Assembly: GCF_003254625.1 (NCBI RefSeq)
Contig: NZ_QJRJ01000077.1
Location: forward strand, 268,922 to 332,921
DNA: 64,000 bases
Reading direction: 5' to 3'
Source: Flavobacterium ginsenosidimutans
Lineage (GTDB): Bacteria; Bacteroidota; Bacteroidia; Flavobacteriales; Flavobacteriaceae
The notes under the pieces are model-generated. The model saw only the letters and a list, made by a program, of their open reading frames with translations, had not been told where the DNA came from and searched no databases. Both the position numbers and the translations under genes were made by a program. Positions 42,342-48,857 of the stretch are shown one piece after another. Every line of letters begins with the position of its first letter. Within the stretch, counting starts at the first letter, position 1.

Positions 42342-42346
42342 ATTCT

Positions 42347-43738
42347 TTATATGTTAGTTCTTAATTCCTCTAATCTTTTTACTTTATCATCTCTGTAAAA
42401 CAAATTCATGGTTTCAAAAGGAATTATTTTATTATCCTTATTGACAATATGAACACATGATTTTTTTATTGCTCTCACATCAAAATTATAAGCATCAATA
42501 AACTGCATTATAATAATTCGAAACAAATTGTCATAACCTAATTCTGGTGCATCAATATTAGGGAGACAGCATAATATCGATTTCAAGTTTTCTTGCGCTA
42601 CTTCTACAGAATTTCCTGTACTAAACAAGTCTATCATTTTGCCGCGAAGCACTTCATCCTGCTCGTAAATAATGGTGTTTTTACTATTGTCCAATAAATC
42701 ATTTGGATTAATATATCGTGTTAGTGGAAAAACTTCTTCTCCCAGTTTCAAAGCATAACCCATAACTAAAGCATCGGGATTACAAGGAACTGGAAGTAAA
42801 TCATCTGAATTAAAAACAGTGGTCTGTTCCAGAATTTTTCTTCTTACTTCTGTTAATGTCATACGATCGGTCTCTAAGTTAAAGTTCTCCAATCTGCCCG
42901 CTATTTGAGTCGGCTGAAATGTAACCCCTCGAACGCATTTTTGCTTTAGTGCAAACTCAACAATTTTACCTATTTCATGATCATTTAATCCTTTTTGAAG
43001 CGTAACAACCAAAGTTGTAGACAAATTAACTTCATTTAGATTTTCTAAAGCCTGTTTTCGTATTTCACTTAAATCGGCTCCACGCAATTCTTGCAATACA
43101 CTATCTTCAAAAGAATCAAACTGAAGATAGATTTCAAAATCTGGAGCATAGCTTTTTAGCCTCTGAACAAATTCTTTGTCTTTTGCAATTTTAATTCCAT
43201 TTGTGTTTAGCATTAAATGCTTTATCGGAATTGATTTTGCATAATCCAAAATTTCAAAAAACTCAGGATGTATGGTTGGTTCTCCTCCGCTAATCTGCAC
43301 CACATCAGGTTCTTTTTCGTTTTTAACAACCGTATCTAGCATTGCTTTTATTTCTTCAAGAGTTCTATGTCTACCATAACTAGGCGATGAACCAGCATAA
43401 CAAGTCGGACATGTCAGATTGCAACGATCTGTAACCTCAACAACTGTAAGGCAAGAATGCTGTTCATGATCTGGACATAAACCACAATCGTACGGACAAC
43501 CATAATGCGTTTTTGTATTAAAAGTATACGGCATCTCAGATGGTTTATTGTAGTTTCGAATATTCTTGTAATACTGAATATCGTCAGCAATCAAAACCTT
43601 AGAACTTCCGTGTTCCGGGCATCTTTTAAGCATGTAGACATTCTCGTCTTCAAAAACAATTTTAGCATCAATTCTCTTTAAGCATTCGGGACAAAGGCTT
43701 AATGTAAAGTCATAATAAGTATATTTTCTAACTGGCAT
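42347..43738 (-). CDS. Radical SAM protein of the MJ0619/Tes-like family
   Basis: A 463-residue radical SAM enzyme. The N-terminal part has two cysteine pairs, C16-x2-C19 and C40PEH, forming a rubredoxin-like metal knuckle. A second set, C81, C85, C88 and C96 (GCPYDCGLCPDHEQHSC), precedes the canonical cluster motif C106-x3-C110-x2-C113. The SAM-binding VVQISGGEPTIHPEF follows, and a CC pair lies in the C-terminal part. This cysteine layout is that of MJ0619-type methylases and the archaeal tetraether synthase Tes, which act on pterin or lipid substrates. The start overlaps the stop of an Lgt-like membrane protein by 11 bases. A lipid or lipoprotein substrate is therefore suggested, but not shown. 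Confidence 0.85.
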   Translation of the reverse strand: MPVRKYTYYDFTLSLCPECLKRIDAKIVFEDENVYMLKRCPEHGSSKVLIADDIQYYKNIRNYNKPSEMPYTFNTKTHYGCPYDCGLCPDHEQHSCLTVVEVTDRCNLTCPTCYAGSSPSYGRHRTLEEIKAMLDTVVKNEKEPDVVQISGGEPTIHPEFFEILDYAKSIPIKHLMLNTNGIKIAKDKEFVQRLKSYAPDFEIYLQFDSFEDSVLQELRGADLSEIRKQALENLNEVNLSTTLVVTLQKGLNDHEIGKIVEFALKQKCVRGVTFQPTQIAGRLENFNLETDRMTLTEVRRKILEQTTVFNSDDLLPVPCNPDALVMGYALKLGEEVFPLTRYINPNDLLDNSKNTIIYEQDEVLRGKMIDLFSTGNSVEVAQENLKSILCCLPNIDAPELGYDNLFRIIIMQFIDAYNFDVRAIKKSCVHIVNKDNKIIPFETMNLFYRDDKVKRLEELRTNI

Positions 43739-44471
43739 TTTTTACAAATAAATTTAAAATTGTTTTGTTATAATAGAGCAGACAAATCAAACATAAAATC
43801 TGAATCGAACTTATTCCAAAAATCAGGAAATAATTGGGTTTCAGAAATTCTACAAAAAAGCGAAATGTAAAATAGGCAATCATAAAATACTGAAATATAA
43901 GTCCGTTTTTTATATTTCTATTCTTTAATTTCTTCAGAACAAAAAACAAAATAATAAGAAAAATTAATTCGTATAATGCAATTGGATGTCTTTTAATATT
44001 ATCTCCAAGATTCATACCCATAAAAAAGGTCGTTTCTTTTCCATACGTAAACTCATTTGTGCCAGATAAAAAACAGCCAATTCTCCCAATAAAAATTCCC
44101 AGAATAATCGGGAAGGTAAACAAATCACCAGATGATTCTTTTTCTCCTATAATTTTCTTAGCAATTTCAACACCCAAAAGTCCGCCAAACAATCCTCCCA
44201 TAATGGTCTTCGCATTGAAAAGGTCTAAAATTGATCTCGCATCAAGATGAAAAATAGGATTTTCTAGAAAGCCCATAATTCTAGAGCCTAAAAAAGCTCC
44301 AATTGCAGCTCCCAATATGATTGATAATCTATTGGAAGAAACAATAGTATCATTCGTTCTTTTTCTCAAAAAAACGTAATAACGATATCCTAAAAAAAAT
44401 GCCAGATATTCTAAAACTAAATGGATATTGATTTCATAACCAAAAATAACTGGCTCAAAAGGAAACTTCAT
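43728..44471 (-). CDS. Lgt-like (prolipoprotein diacylglyceryl transferase family) membrane protein
   Basis: A 247-residue protein with about seven membrane segments and the Lgt fold. Seen: GIFIGRIGCFLSG (R130; E. coli Lgt R143), RHPIALYE near 161-168 (Lgt RHPxQLYE), and FRFFVEFLKPN (Lgt FRxxxEFxR). The block that reads HGGL in Lgt is MGGL here (M91), so the histidine reported as essential in E. coli Lgt (H103) is absent. It is thus probably not the housekeeping Lgt but a relative working on another lipid transfer. It is the first gene of an operon with a Tes-like radical SAM protein. Confidence 0.83.
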   Translation of the reverse strand: MKFPFEPVIFGYEINIHLVLEYLAFFLGYRYYVFLRKRTNDTIVSSNRLSIILGAAIGAFLGSRIMGFLENPIFHLDARSILDLFNAKTIMGGLFGGLLGVEIAKKIIGEKESSGDLFTFPIILGIFIGRIGCFLSGTNEFTYGKETTFFMGMNLGDNIKRHPIALYELIFLIILFFVLKKLKNRNIKNGLIFQYFMIAYFTFRFFVEFLKPNYFLIFGISSIQILCLICLLYYNKTILNLFVKNAS

Positions 44472-44546
44472 TTTTTACGCTAAGATTTAATACTATAATT
44501 CTGTAAAGATGCAAAAAAATGTTTAAATTCATTTGACTTATAAAGT

Positions 44547-44578
44547 AAAAGCTGTTCTAGTTTAGAACAGCTTTTTTT
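44547..44578. terminator. Terminator-like hairpin upstream of the WYL regulator
   Basis: AAAAGCTGTTCTA and TAGAACAGCTTTTTTT form a perfect stem with T-run. No gene ends into it from the left on the plus strand. On the minus strand it lies upstream of the Lgt-like gene, so it may insulate the two divergent genes. Confidence 0.7.
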
Positions 44579-44593
44579 ATTCTCTTTACTTTT

Positions 44594-44609
44594 TACATTT
44601 GTATCTTTG
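44594..44609 (+). promoter_or_regulatory. Two overlapping -7 elements of the WYL regulator gene
   Basis: TACATTTG (44594-44601) and TATCTTTG (44602-44609) follow each other directly, both matching TAnnTTTG. The phased octad repeat then fills the leader to the ATG at 44665. Confidence 0.5.
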
Positions 44610-44664
44610 AATTAGCAAAAGACTTAGAATCTTAGCAACTCAGAACCTTAGAATCTTAAAAAAA
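44610..44664 (+). repeat. Phased octad repeat in the leader of the WYL regulator gene
   Basis: Words ACTTAGAAT, CTTAGCAA, CTCAGAAC, CTTAGAAT and CTTAAAAA run in near 8-base phase right up to the ATG. It is closely similar to the leader arrays at 5111-5182 and 46894-46935. Confidence 0.65.
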
Positions 44665-45624
44665 ATGCTTGACGAAACTCCAAAACGATTTGACCGAATT
44701 GTAGCTATTCTTATTCAATTGCAATCTAAAAAAATTGTGAAAGCACAAGAATTGGCCGATCGTTTTGAGTGCAGTTTGAGGACGATTTATAGAGATATTA
44801 GAACTTTGGAAGCATCTGGAGTTCCTATTTACAGCGAAGCTGGAGTTGGTTATGCGCTAATGGACGGATATCGGCTCCCGCCAGTTATGTTTACTCGCGA
44901 AGAAGTAAGCAGTTTTATCGCGGCGGAAAAACTAATGCAAAAGTTTACCGATCCTTCTTTGGGAACACATTATGCATCGGCGATGTACAAACTGAAATCG
45001 GTTTTAAGAAGTAACGACAAAGATTATCTTTCGAACATCGAATCGAGAATTGTAATGCAGGATGCGGAACCGATGTTTAATGATAATTCGCCCAATACTT
45101 TGGCCGTTCTTTTTGAAGGAATTGCAGAGAAAAAACAAATTCTTTTAACCTATAAAACTTTTGAAAAAGACGAAACCACTGAACGCAATCTTGAGCCTGT
45201 AGGAGTTTTTCATGACAATAATAATTGGTACTTTCTTGGATATTGTCATCTTCGAAAAGATTACCGTCAGTTTAGAACAGACAGAATTCAGGGAATTAAA
45301 AAAACAGATGCTGATTTTACGATCGAACACAATGCTCTAGAAACCTATTTAACCAAAACTGAAACCTGCCCCACAACAAAAGTTCGTATTTTAATTGACC
45401 GCAAAATAGCGAGATATTTAGCAACCGAGAGAAAATATCATGGCTTTATTTCGCAAAAAGATGTAGGTGAAAAAATCGAAATGACTTTTATGTCAAGAGA
45501 TATTAATAATGCTTTTCCGAGATGGTTTCTTATGTATGGAGATTACGCAGAAATTCTCGAACCTGAAATATTAAAAACCAATGTCTTGGAATTATTGGAA
45601 ATCAACAGAAAGAGACTTTTATAA
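44665..45624 (+). CDS. YafY-type WYL-domain transcriptional regulator
   Basis: A 319-residue regulator with an N-terminal HTH (KAQELADRFECSLRTIYRDI), a YxSEAGVGYALMDGYRLPP wing region, a central WYL ligand-sensing domain (NNWYFLGYCHLRKDYRQFRT, about residues 190-215) and the C-terminal WCX extension. WYL domains bind nucleic acids or nucleotides in several DNA-damage and phage-defence regulators; others have unknown ligands. It converges with two DinB-fold genes, and in many bacteria YafY-like regulators neighbour DinB or SRPBCC proteins, so these may be its targets. Confidence 0.9.
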   Translation: MLDETPKRFDRIVAILIQLQSKKIVKAQELADRFECSLRTIYRDIRTLEASGVPIYSEAGVGYALMDGYRLPPVMFTREEVSSFIAAEKLMQKFTDPSLGTHYASAMYKLKSVLRSNDKDYLSNIESRIVMQDAEPMFNDNSPNTLAVLFEGIAEKKQILLTYKTFEKDETTERNLEPVGVFHDNNNWYFLGYCHLRKDYRQFRTDRIQGIKKTDADFTIEHNALETYLTKTETCPTTKVRILIDRKIARYLATERKYHGFISQKDVGEKIEMTFMSRDINNAFPRWFLMYGDYAEILEPEILKTNVLELLEINRKRLL

Positions 45625-45660
45625 AAAAACTCCTGAGAGTTGTATCTCAGGAGTTTTTTT
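45624..45660. terminator. Bidirectional terminator between the WYL and DinB genes
   Basis: AAAAAACTCCTGAGA and TCTCAGGAGTTTTTTT form a 15-bp stem with a 6-base loop, with T-runs on both strands. Confidence 0.88.
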
Positions 45661-45663
45661 CAT

Positions 45664-46161
45664 TTATTTCTGTTTTACAACATTATAAAAATTGTAATCG
45701 GTGTTTGAAGCGTCTGTAATTCCGACATTTCGTCCCATGGTTACAATCTGGCCGCGATGATATGTTCCATGATTGATAACTTGGATTAAATATTCAGAAA
45801 TTGGCAATTCACACTCAAACCACGGATTTACTATTTTAACTTCTTTCATTAAATCTTCTTCAGATAATGAGTTAATAAGATGTTTCAATTTTGTAGACGA
45901 ATTTAATAATCCGGTAAATATTTCCTCTTTTGATAAATCGCTTTCTGCTTTCTTTTCTGATAATGAAGATTCGGAAATGACAGAAAACCAATATTCTTCA
46001 GTAGACCAGATATGATCGAGTGTTTTCATAATGGTAGAAAAACTCGAAGGCACTTCTGCATAAAGCAATTCATCTGACTTCGGCGAAAGCCAATTCACAA
46101 ATTGTTGATTTACCCATAAATTATAATCTGCATAATTGGATATTATCTTCTTTAAACTCAT
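45664..46161 (-). CDS. DinB-fold (YfiT/DinB superfamily) putative metalloenzyme 1
   Basis: A 165-residue four-helix-bundle protein of the DinB superfamily. The metal-binding histidines are in place: H49 in TLDHIWSTEEYW and the pair in INHGTYHRGQI. Members bind Zn or Ni and include thiol-dependent S-transferases and many proteins of unknown role. The start MSLKKIISNYADYNLWVNQQ is typical. It probably shares a transcript with the second DinB-fold gene upstream (47-base gap). The substrate is unknown. Confidence 0.86.
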   Translation of the reverse strand: MSLKKIISNYADYNLWVNQQFVNWLSPKSDELLYAEVPSSFSTIMKTLDHIWSTEEYWFSVISESSLSEKKAESDLSKEEIFTGLLNSSTKLKHLINSLSEEDLMKEVKIVNPWFECELPISEYLIQVINHGTYHRGQIVTMGRNVGITDASNTDYNFYNVVKQK

Positions 46162-46208
46162 AGTCTTAGTTTTAGATTTCAGATATTAAGTTAGTAAAAA
46201 ATTATCAA

Positions 46209-46688
46209 TTATCTCTCCCAGAAAAATGGCGGTTCGATATTTAAAGCTCTTAAATAAACATAAGCTTGTCCACGGTGATGCACTTCATTATCGATAAAAT
46301 ATAAGATATTCTGAATTACAGGAAATTCATATTGTCCAAAAAGATTAAAGGTTTCGCTAAAATCTTCAATCGATAATTGTTCCCAATATTTGTTGATTTC
46401 TGCTGTAGCCTCATCCCATTTTTCAAGATATTGTGCTTTAAAAATTAGTTTTTCAGCTCCTTCTGAGAATGGTGCAGTTTCTTTCGTTACAATTCCTTTT
46501 AAACCTGGAACTGCAATAGCCAAAAGCTCATCTACTAATTTTGAGAAAGGTCTCATTCCACCAATTGAAAATTCGAAGAAATCTTTCTCTGGAAAAATCT
46601 CAATTAAACGACGTGTAAGTGCTCTGTGTCCTTGCCAGTGTTTTAATAAATCTTCTGAAGTAATAACTTGTGCTTCTAATGTTTTCAT
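46209..46688 (-). CDS. DinB-fold putative metalloenzyme 2
   Basis: A 159-residue DinB-superfamily protein distinct from the neighbour. The C-terminal NEVHHRGQAYVYLRALNIEPP is the classic family motif with two of the three metal histidines; the first is probably H21 in WQGHRALT. The repeated occurrence of two different DinB proteins in one transcript suggests related roles, possibly in thiol or antibiotic detoxification. No further assignment is possible from sequence. Confidence 0.86.
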   Translation of the reverse strand: MKTLEAQVITSEDLLKHWQGHRALTRRLIEIFPEKDFFEFSIGGMRPFSKLVDELLAIAVPGLKGIVTKETAPFSEGAEKLIFKAQYLEKWDEATAEINKYWEQLSIEDFSETFNLFGQYEFPVIQNILYFIDNEVHHRGQAYVYLRALNIEPPFFWER

Positions 46689-46745
46689 GGTTTTAAAGTT
46701 TAAATATTTTTAATACTTCAAAAGTAAAATGGGCCGGTGACAACA

Positions 46746-46798
46746 GTTTGTCAGCAGCAAAAAAAATAAATGAAATTTTTTTTTTTTTGCTGACAAAC
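46746..46798. repeat. Hairpin with long A/T tract upstream of the DinB genes
   Basis: GTTTGTCAGCA (46746-46756) and TGCTGACAAAC (46788-46798) are perfect arms. Between them an A-tract faces a T-tract, so almost the whole 53 bases can fold into one hairpin. Confidence 0.7.
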
Positions 46799-46887
46799 GT
46801 AGAGACGCACTGCAGTGCGTATACACACAGTATGTCTTAAACAATGAGTATATACAGGACGTAAGACGCACTGCGGTGCGTCTCTAC
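46799..46887. repeat. Inverted pair of the GTAGAGACGCAC repeat
   Basis: Arms 46799-46820 and 46866-46887 match as complements at 21 of 22 positions; each contains the small palindrome ACGCACTGC(A/G)GTGCGT. The core GTAGAGACGCAC...GTGCGTCTCTAC is a recognisable dispersed repeat type in this phylum. Confidence 0.8.
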
Positions 46888-46893
46888 AGAATA

Positions 46894-46935
46894 AAAAAAC
46901 TTAGAACCTTAGCATCACAGAATCTTAGCATCTTT
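46894..46935 (+). repeat. Phased octad repeat upstream of thiL
   Basis: AACTTAGAAC, CTTAGCAT, CACAGAAT and CTTAGCAT words occur in 8-base phase and end just before the -7 element TACCTTTG at 46950, so they sit in the -33 region. Confidence 0.65.
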
Positions 46936-46949
46936 AAAAAAAACCTTTG

Positions 46950-46957
46950 TACCTTTG
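46950..46957 (+). promoter_or_regulatory. -7 element of thiL (TACCTTTG)
   Basis: TACCTTTG fits TAnnTTTG, 29 bases before the ATG. No TPP-riboswitch-like structure is seen in front of thiL. Confidence 0.55.
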
Positions 46958-46986
46958 CACCTTAATAACTTTGGAACTTAACAGAA

Positions 46987-48033
46987 ATGATAGAAGATAA
47001 AAATCAGCAGAGAACTAGTATAGCGCAATTAGGCGAATTCGGTTTAATTGACCATTTAACCAAAAACTTTGACGTTACTCAGGAATCTACTTTAAAAAGT
47101 ATTGGCGATGATGCTGCTGTTCTTGATTTTAAAGACAAAAAAGTAGTAGTTTCAACCGATTTATTAATTGAAGGAGTTCATTTTGATTTGGCTTATATGC
47201 CGTTGAAACATTTAGGTTACAAAGCGGTTGTGGTAAATGTTTCTGATATTTGCGCAATGAATGCAAAGCCGACACAAATTACGGTTTCTGTTGCCGTTTC
47301 AAATCGTTTTCCACTTGAAGCTTTGGAAGAATTGTTTGCAGGAATTACACACGCAGCAAAAGAATACAAAGTTGATGTTATTGGCGGAGACACAACCTCA
47401 TCTCAAAAAGGTTTAATTATTAGCATCACTGCAATTGGAGAAGCTGACGAAAATGAAATAGTTTATAGAAACGGAGCCAAACAAACTGATTTATTAGTTG
47501 TAACGGGAGATCTTGGTGCTGCTTATATGGGATTACAGGTCTTGGAACGCGAAAAACAAGTTTTCCAAGTTAACCCAAACAATCAGCCCGATTTAGATCC
47601 TTATACTTATTTGGTAGAACGCCAATTGAAACCTGAAGCACGAAAAGATGTTCGTACTTTGCTTCATGCTTTAGAAATTAAACCAACGGCAATGATTGAT
47701 ATTTCAGACGGATTATCTTCTGAAATTATTCATATCTGTAAACAATCTAAAGTAGGTTGTAATTTATATGAAGATAAACTTCCTTTAGATCCGCAGTTTA
47801 TTTCTACTTGCGAAGAATTTAATATTGACAGCACGACGGTTGCTATAAACGGCGGTGAAGATTACGAACTTTTATTTACAATCGATATTAATGATTTTGA
47901 TAAAATAAAAGGAAATCCGAATTTCTCTGTTATCGGACACATGGCGGAAGAAAATGAAGGAATCCATCTTATAACTCGCGCCAACACAAAAATTGCTTTA
48001 AAAGCGCGCGGATGGGACGCTTTGACAGAATAG
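46987..48033 (+). CDS. thiL: Thiamine-monophosphate kinase
   Basis: A 348-residue AIR-synthase-fold kinase that phosphorylates thiamine monophosphate to the diphosphate cofactor. Seen: IGDDAAVLDF and VVSTDLLIEGVHFDL at the N-terminus (Mg and ATP sites), VVNVSDICAMNAKP, IGGDTTSSQ, VTGDLGAAYMGL, and the C-terminal MIDISDGLSSEI and NGGEDYELLF. The length is slightly above the usual 320-330. It is monocistronic; no other thiamine gene is adjacent. Confidence 0.96.
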   Translation: MIEDKNQQRTSIAQLGEFGLIDHLTKNFDVTQESTLKSIGDDAAVLDFKDKKVVVSTDLLIEGVHFDLAYMPLKHLGYKAVVVNVSDICAMNAKPTQITVSVAVSNRFPLEALEELFAGITHAAKEYKVDVIGGDTTSSQKGLIISITAIGEADENEIVYRNGAKQTDLLVVTGDLGAAYMGLQVLEREKQVFQVNPNNQPDLDPYTYLVERQLKPEARKDVRTLLHALEIKPTAMIDISDGLSSEIIHICKQSKVGCNLYEDKLPLDPQFISTCEEFNIDSTTVAINGGEDYELLFTIDINDFDKIKGNPNFSVIGHMAEENEGIHLITRANTKIALKARGWDALTE

Positions 48034-48034
48034 T

Positions 48035-48072
48035 TTGAGTTTTCAGTCACGGTCGCAGTGCGCAGCGGCAAC
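48035..48072. repeat. Phased word repeat after thiL
   Basis: Words TTTCAGTC, ACGGTCGC, AGTGCGC and AGCGGC belong to the CAGTCGCAGT class also found at 9938-10010. Confidence 0.45.
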
Positions 48073-48078
48073 ATAAAT

Positions 48079-48118
48079 TAAAAATCCTATCAGATTTTAA
48101 GAACCTGATAGGATTTTT
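48079..48118. terminator. Bidirectional terminator between thiL and the response regulator gene
   Basis: AAAAATCCTATCAG and CTGATAGGATTTTT form a 14-bp stem. The core resembles the CCTAACAGGTTT repeat family with base changes. Confidence 0.8.
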
Positions 48119-48158
48119 TATTGCTAAATTTTGTTCTATAAATCTAAAATCTGAAATT

Positions 48159-48857
48159 TTAAAACAGCCCTTTACTTTTTGCTTCTTTGATCAAATCTTC
48201 ATCAGAATCATTTTTAATCTTTAGCAATTCCTTTAAATGTTTTTTTCGTTTCTCTATCGCATTTAAAGAAATCGGAATATTTTGCAGCATTTCATCTATG
48301 GTAGCTCCTTTCGATAAATGAATTAAAATCTGTTTGTCGTACTGATCAATTTCAATTGCATTGTGAGTAGATTGATTCAGCATTTTCACAACCGATTGGC
48401 TATAGTATTTTTCGTTTTTCATTACTTTATCAAAAGCCAAAAGCAATTCATCAAAAGTAAGGTCATTTTTTATAATCAAACCATTTGGCTGAATTGTTCT
48501 AATAATCGTTTTTATTTTCAGCAATTCTGTATACATGGTCAAAAGAATAATCTTGCACGAAGGCATTTTTTTCAAAAGCAATTTTGCCAAATCTTCACCA
48601 GAAAAAATCTCTCTTTCTTCATAAGGCGGCATGCTGATATCCAAAAAAGCAATATCAAACGTAGGCGTGTTATCACTTTCAATTATATCATAACCAGACC
48701 GACAATCATGTCCTTGCGAAATTAAAAATTCATATTTCTTTGGATTATAACGTGTTATGGCATTTTTATATCCTTCAATAATAAATGGATGATCATCTAC
48801 TATCAAGATATTCTTCTTAACTAATTGTGGAACTGAAGATGTTAAATCAAATGTCAT
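48159..48857 (-). CDS. Response regulator, NarL/FixJ type
   Basis: A 232-residue regulator. Receiver domain: acid pocket D21-D22, phosphoacceptor D73 in AFLDISMPP, the TMYT switch region and a Lys in LIIKND. The C-terminal LuxR-like HTH (about residues 170-230) reads HLSKGATIDEMLQNIPISLNAIEKRKKHL. Its start overlaps the histidine kinase stop by 11 bases, so the two form one signalling unit. The insert between D73 and the next strand (PPYEEREIFSGEDLAK) is longer than usual. Targets are unknown. Confidence 0.9.
   Translation of the reverse strand: MTFDLTSSVPQLVKKNILIVDDHPFIIEGYKNAITRYNPKKYEFLISQGHDCRSGYDIIESDNTPTFDIAFLDISMPPYEEREIFSGEDLAKLLLKKMPSCKIILLTMYTELLKIKTIIRTIQPNGLIIKNDLTFDELLLAFDKVMKNEKYYSQSVVKMLNQSTHNAIEIDQYDKQILIHLSKGATIDEMLQNIPISLNAIEKRKKHLKELLKIKNDSDEDLIKEAKSKGLF

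Noticed and set aside
42001..42357. Plus-strand open frame overlapping the small membrane protein
   Set aside because: It begins inside the outer-membrane protein gene, runs through the terminator hairpin at 42077-42108 and is antisense to the small membrane protein, which has operon spacing and two clear membrane segments.
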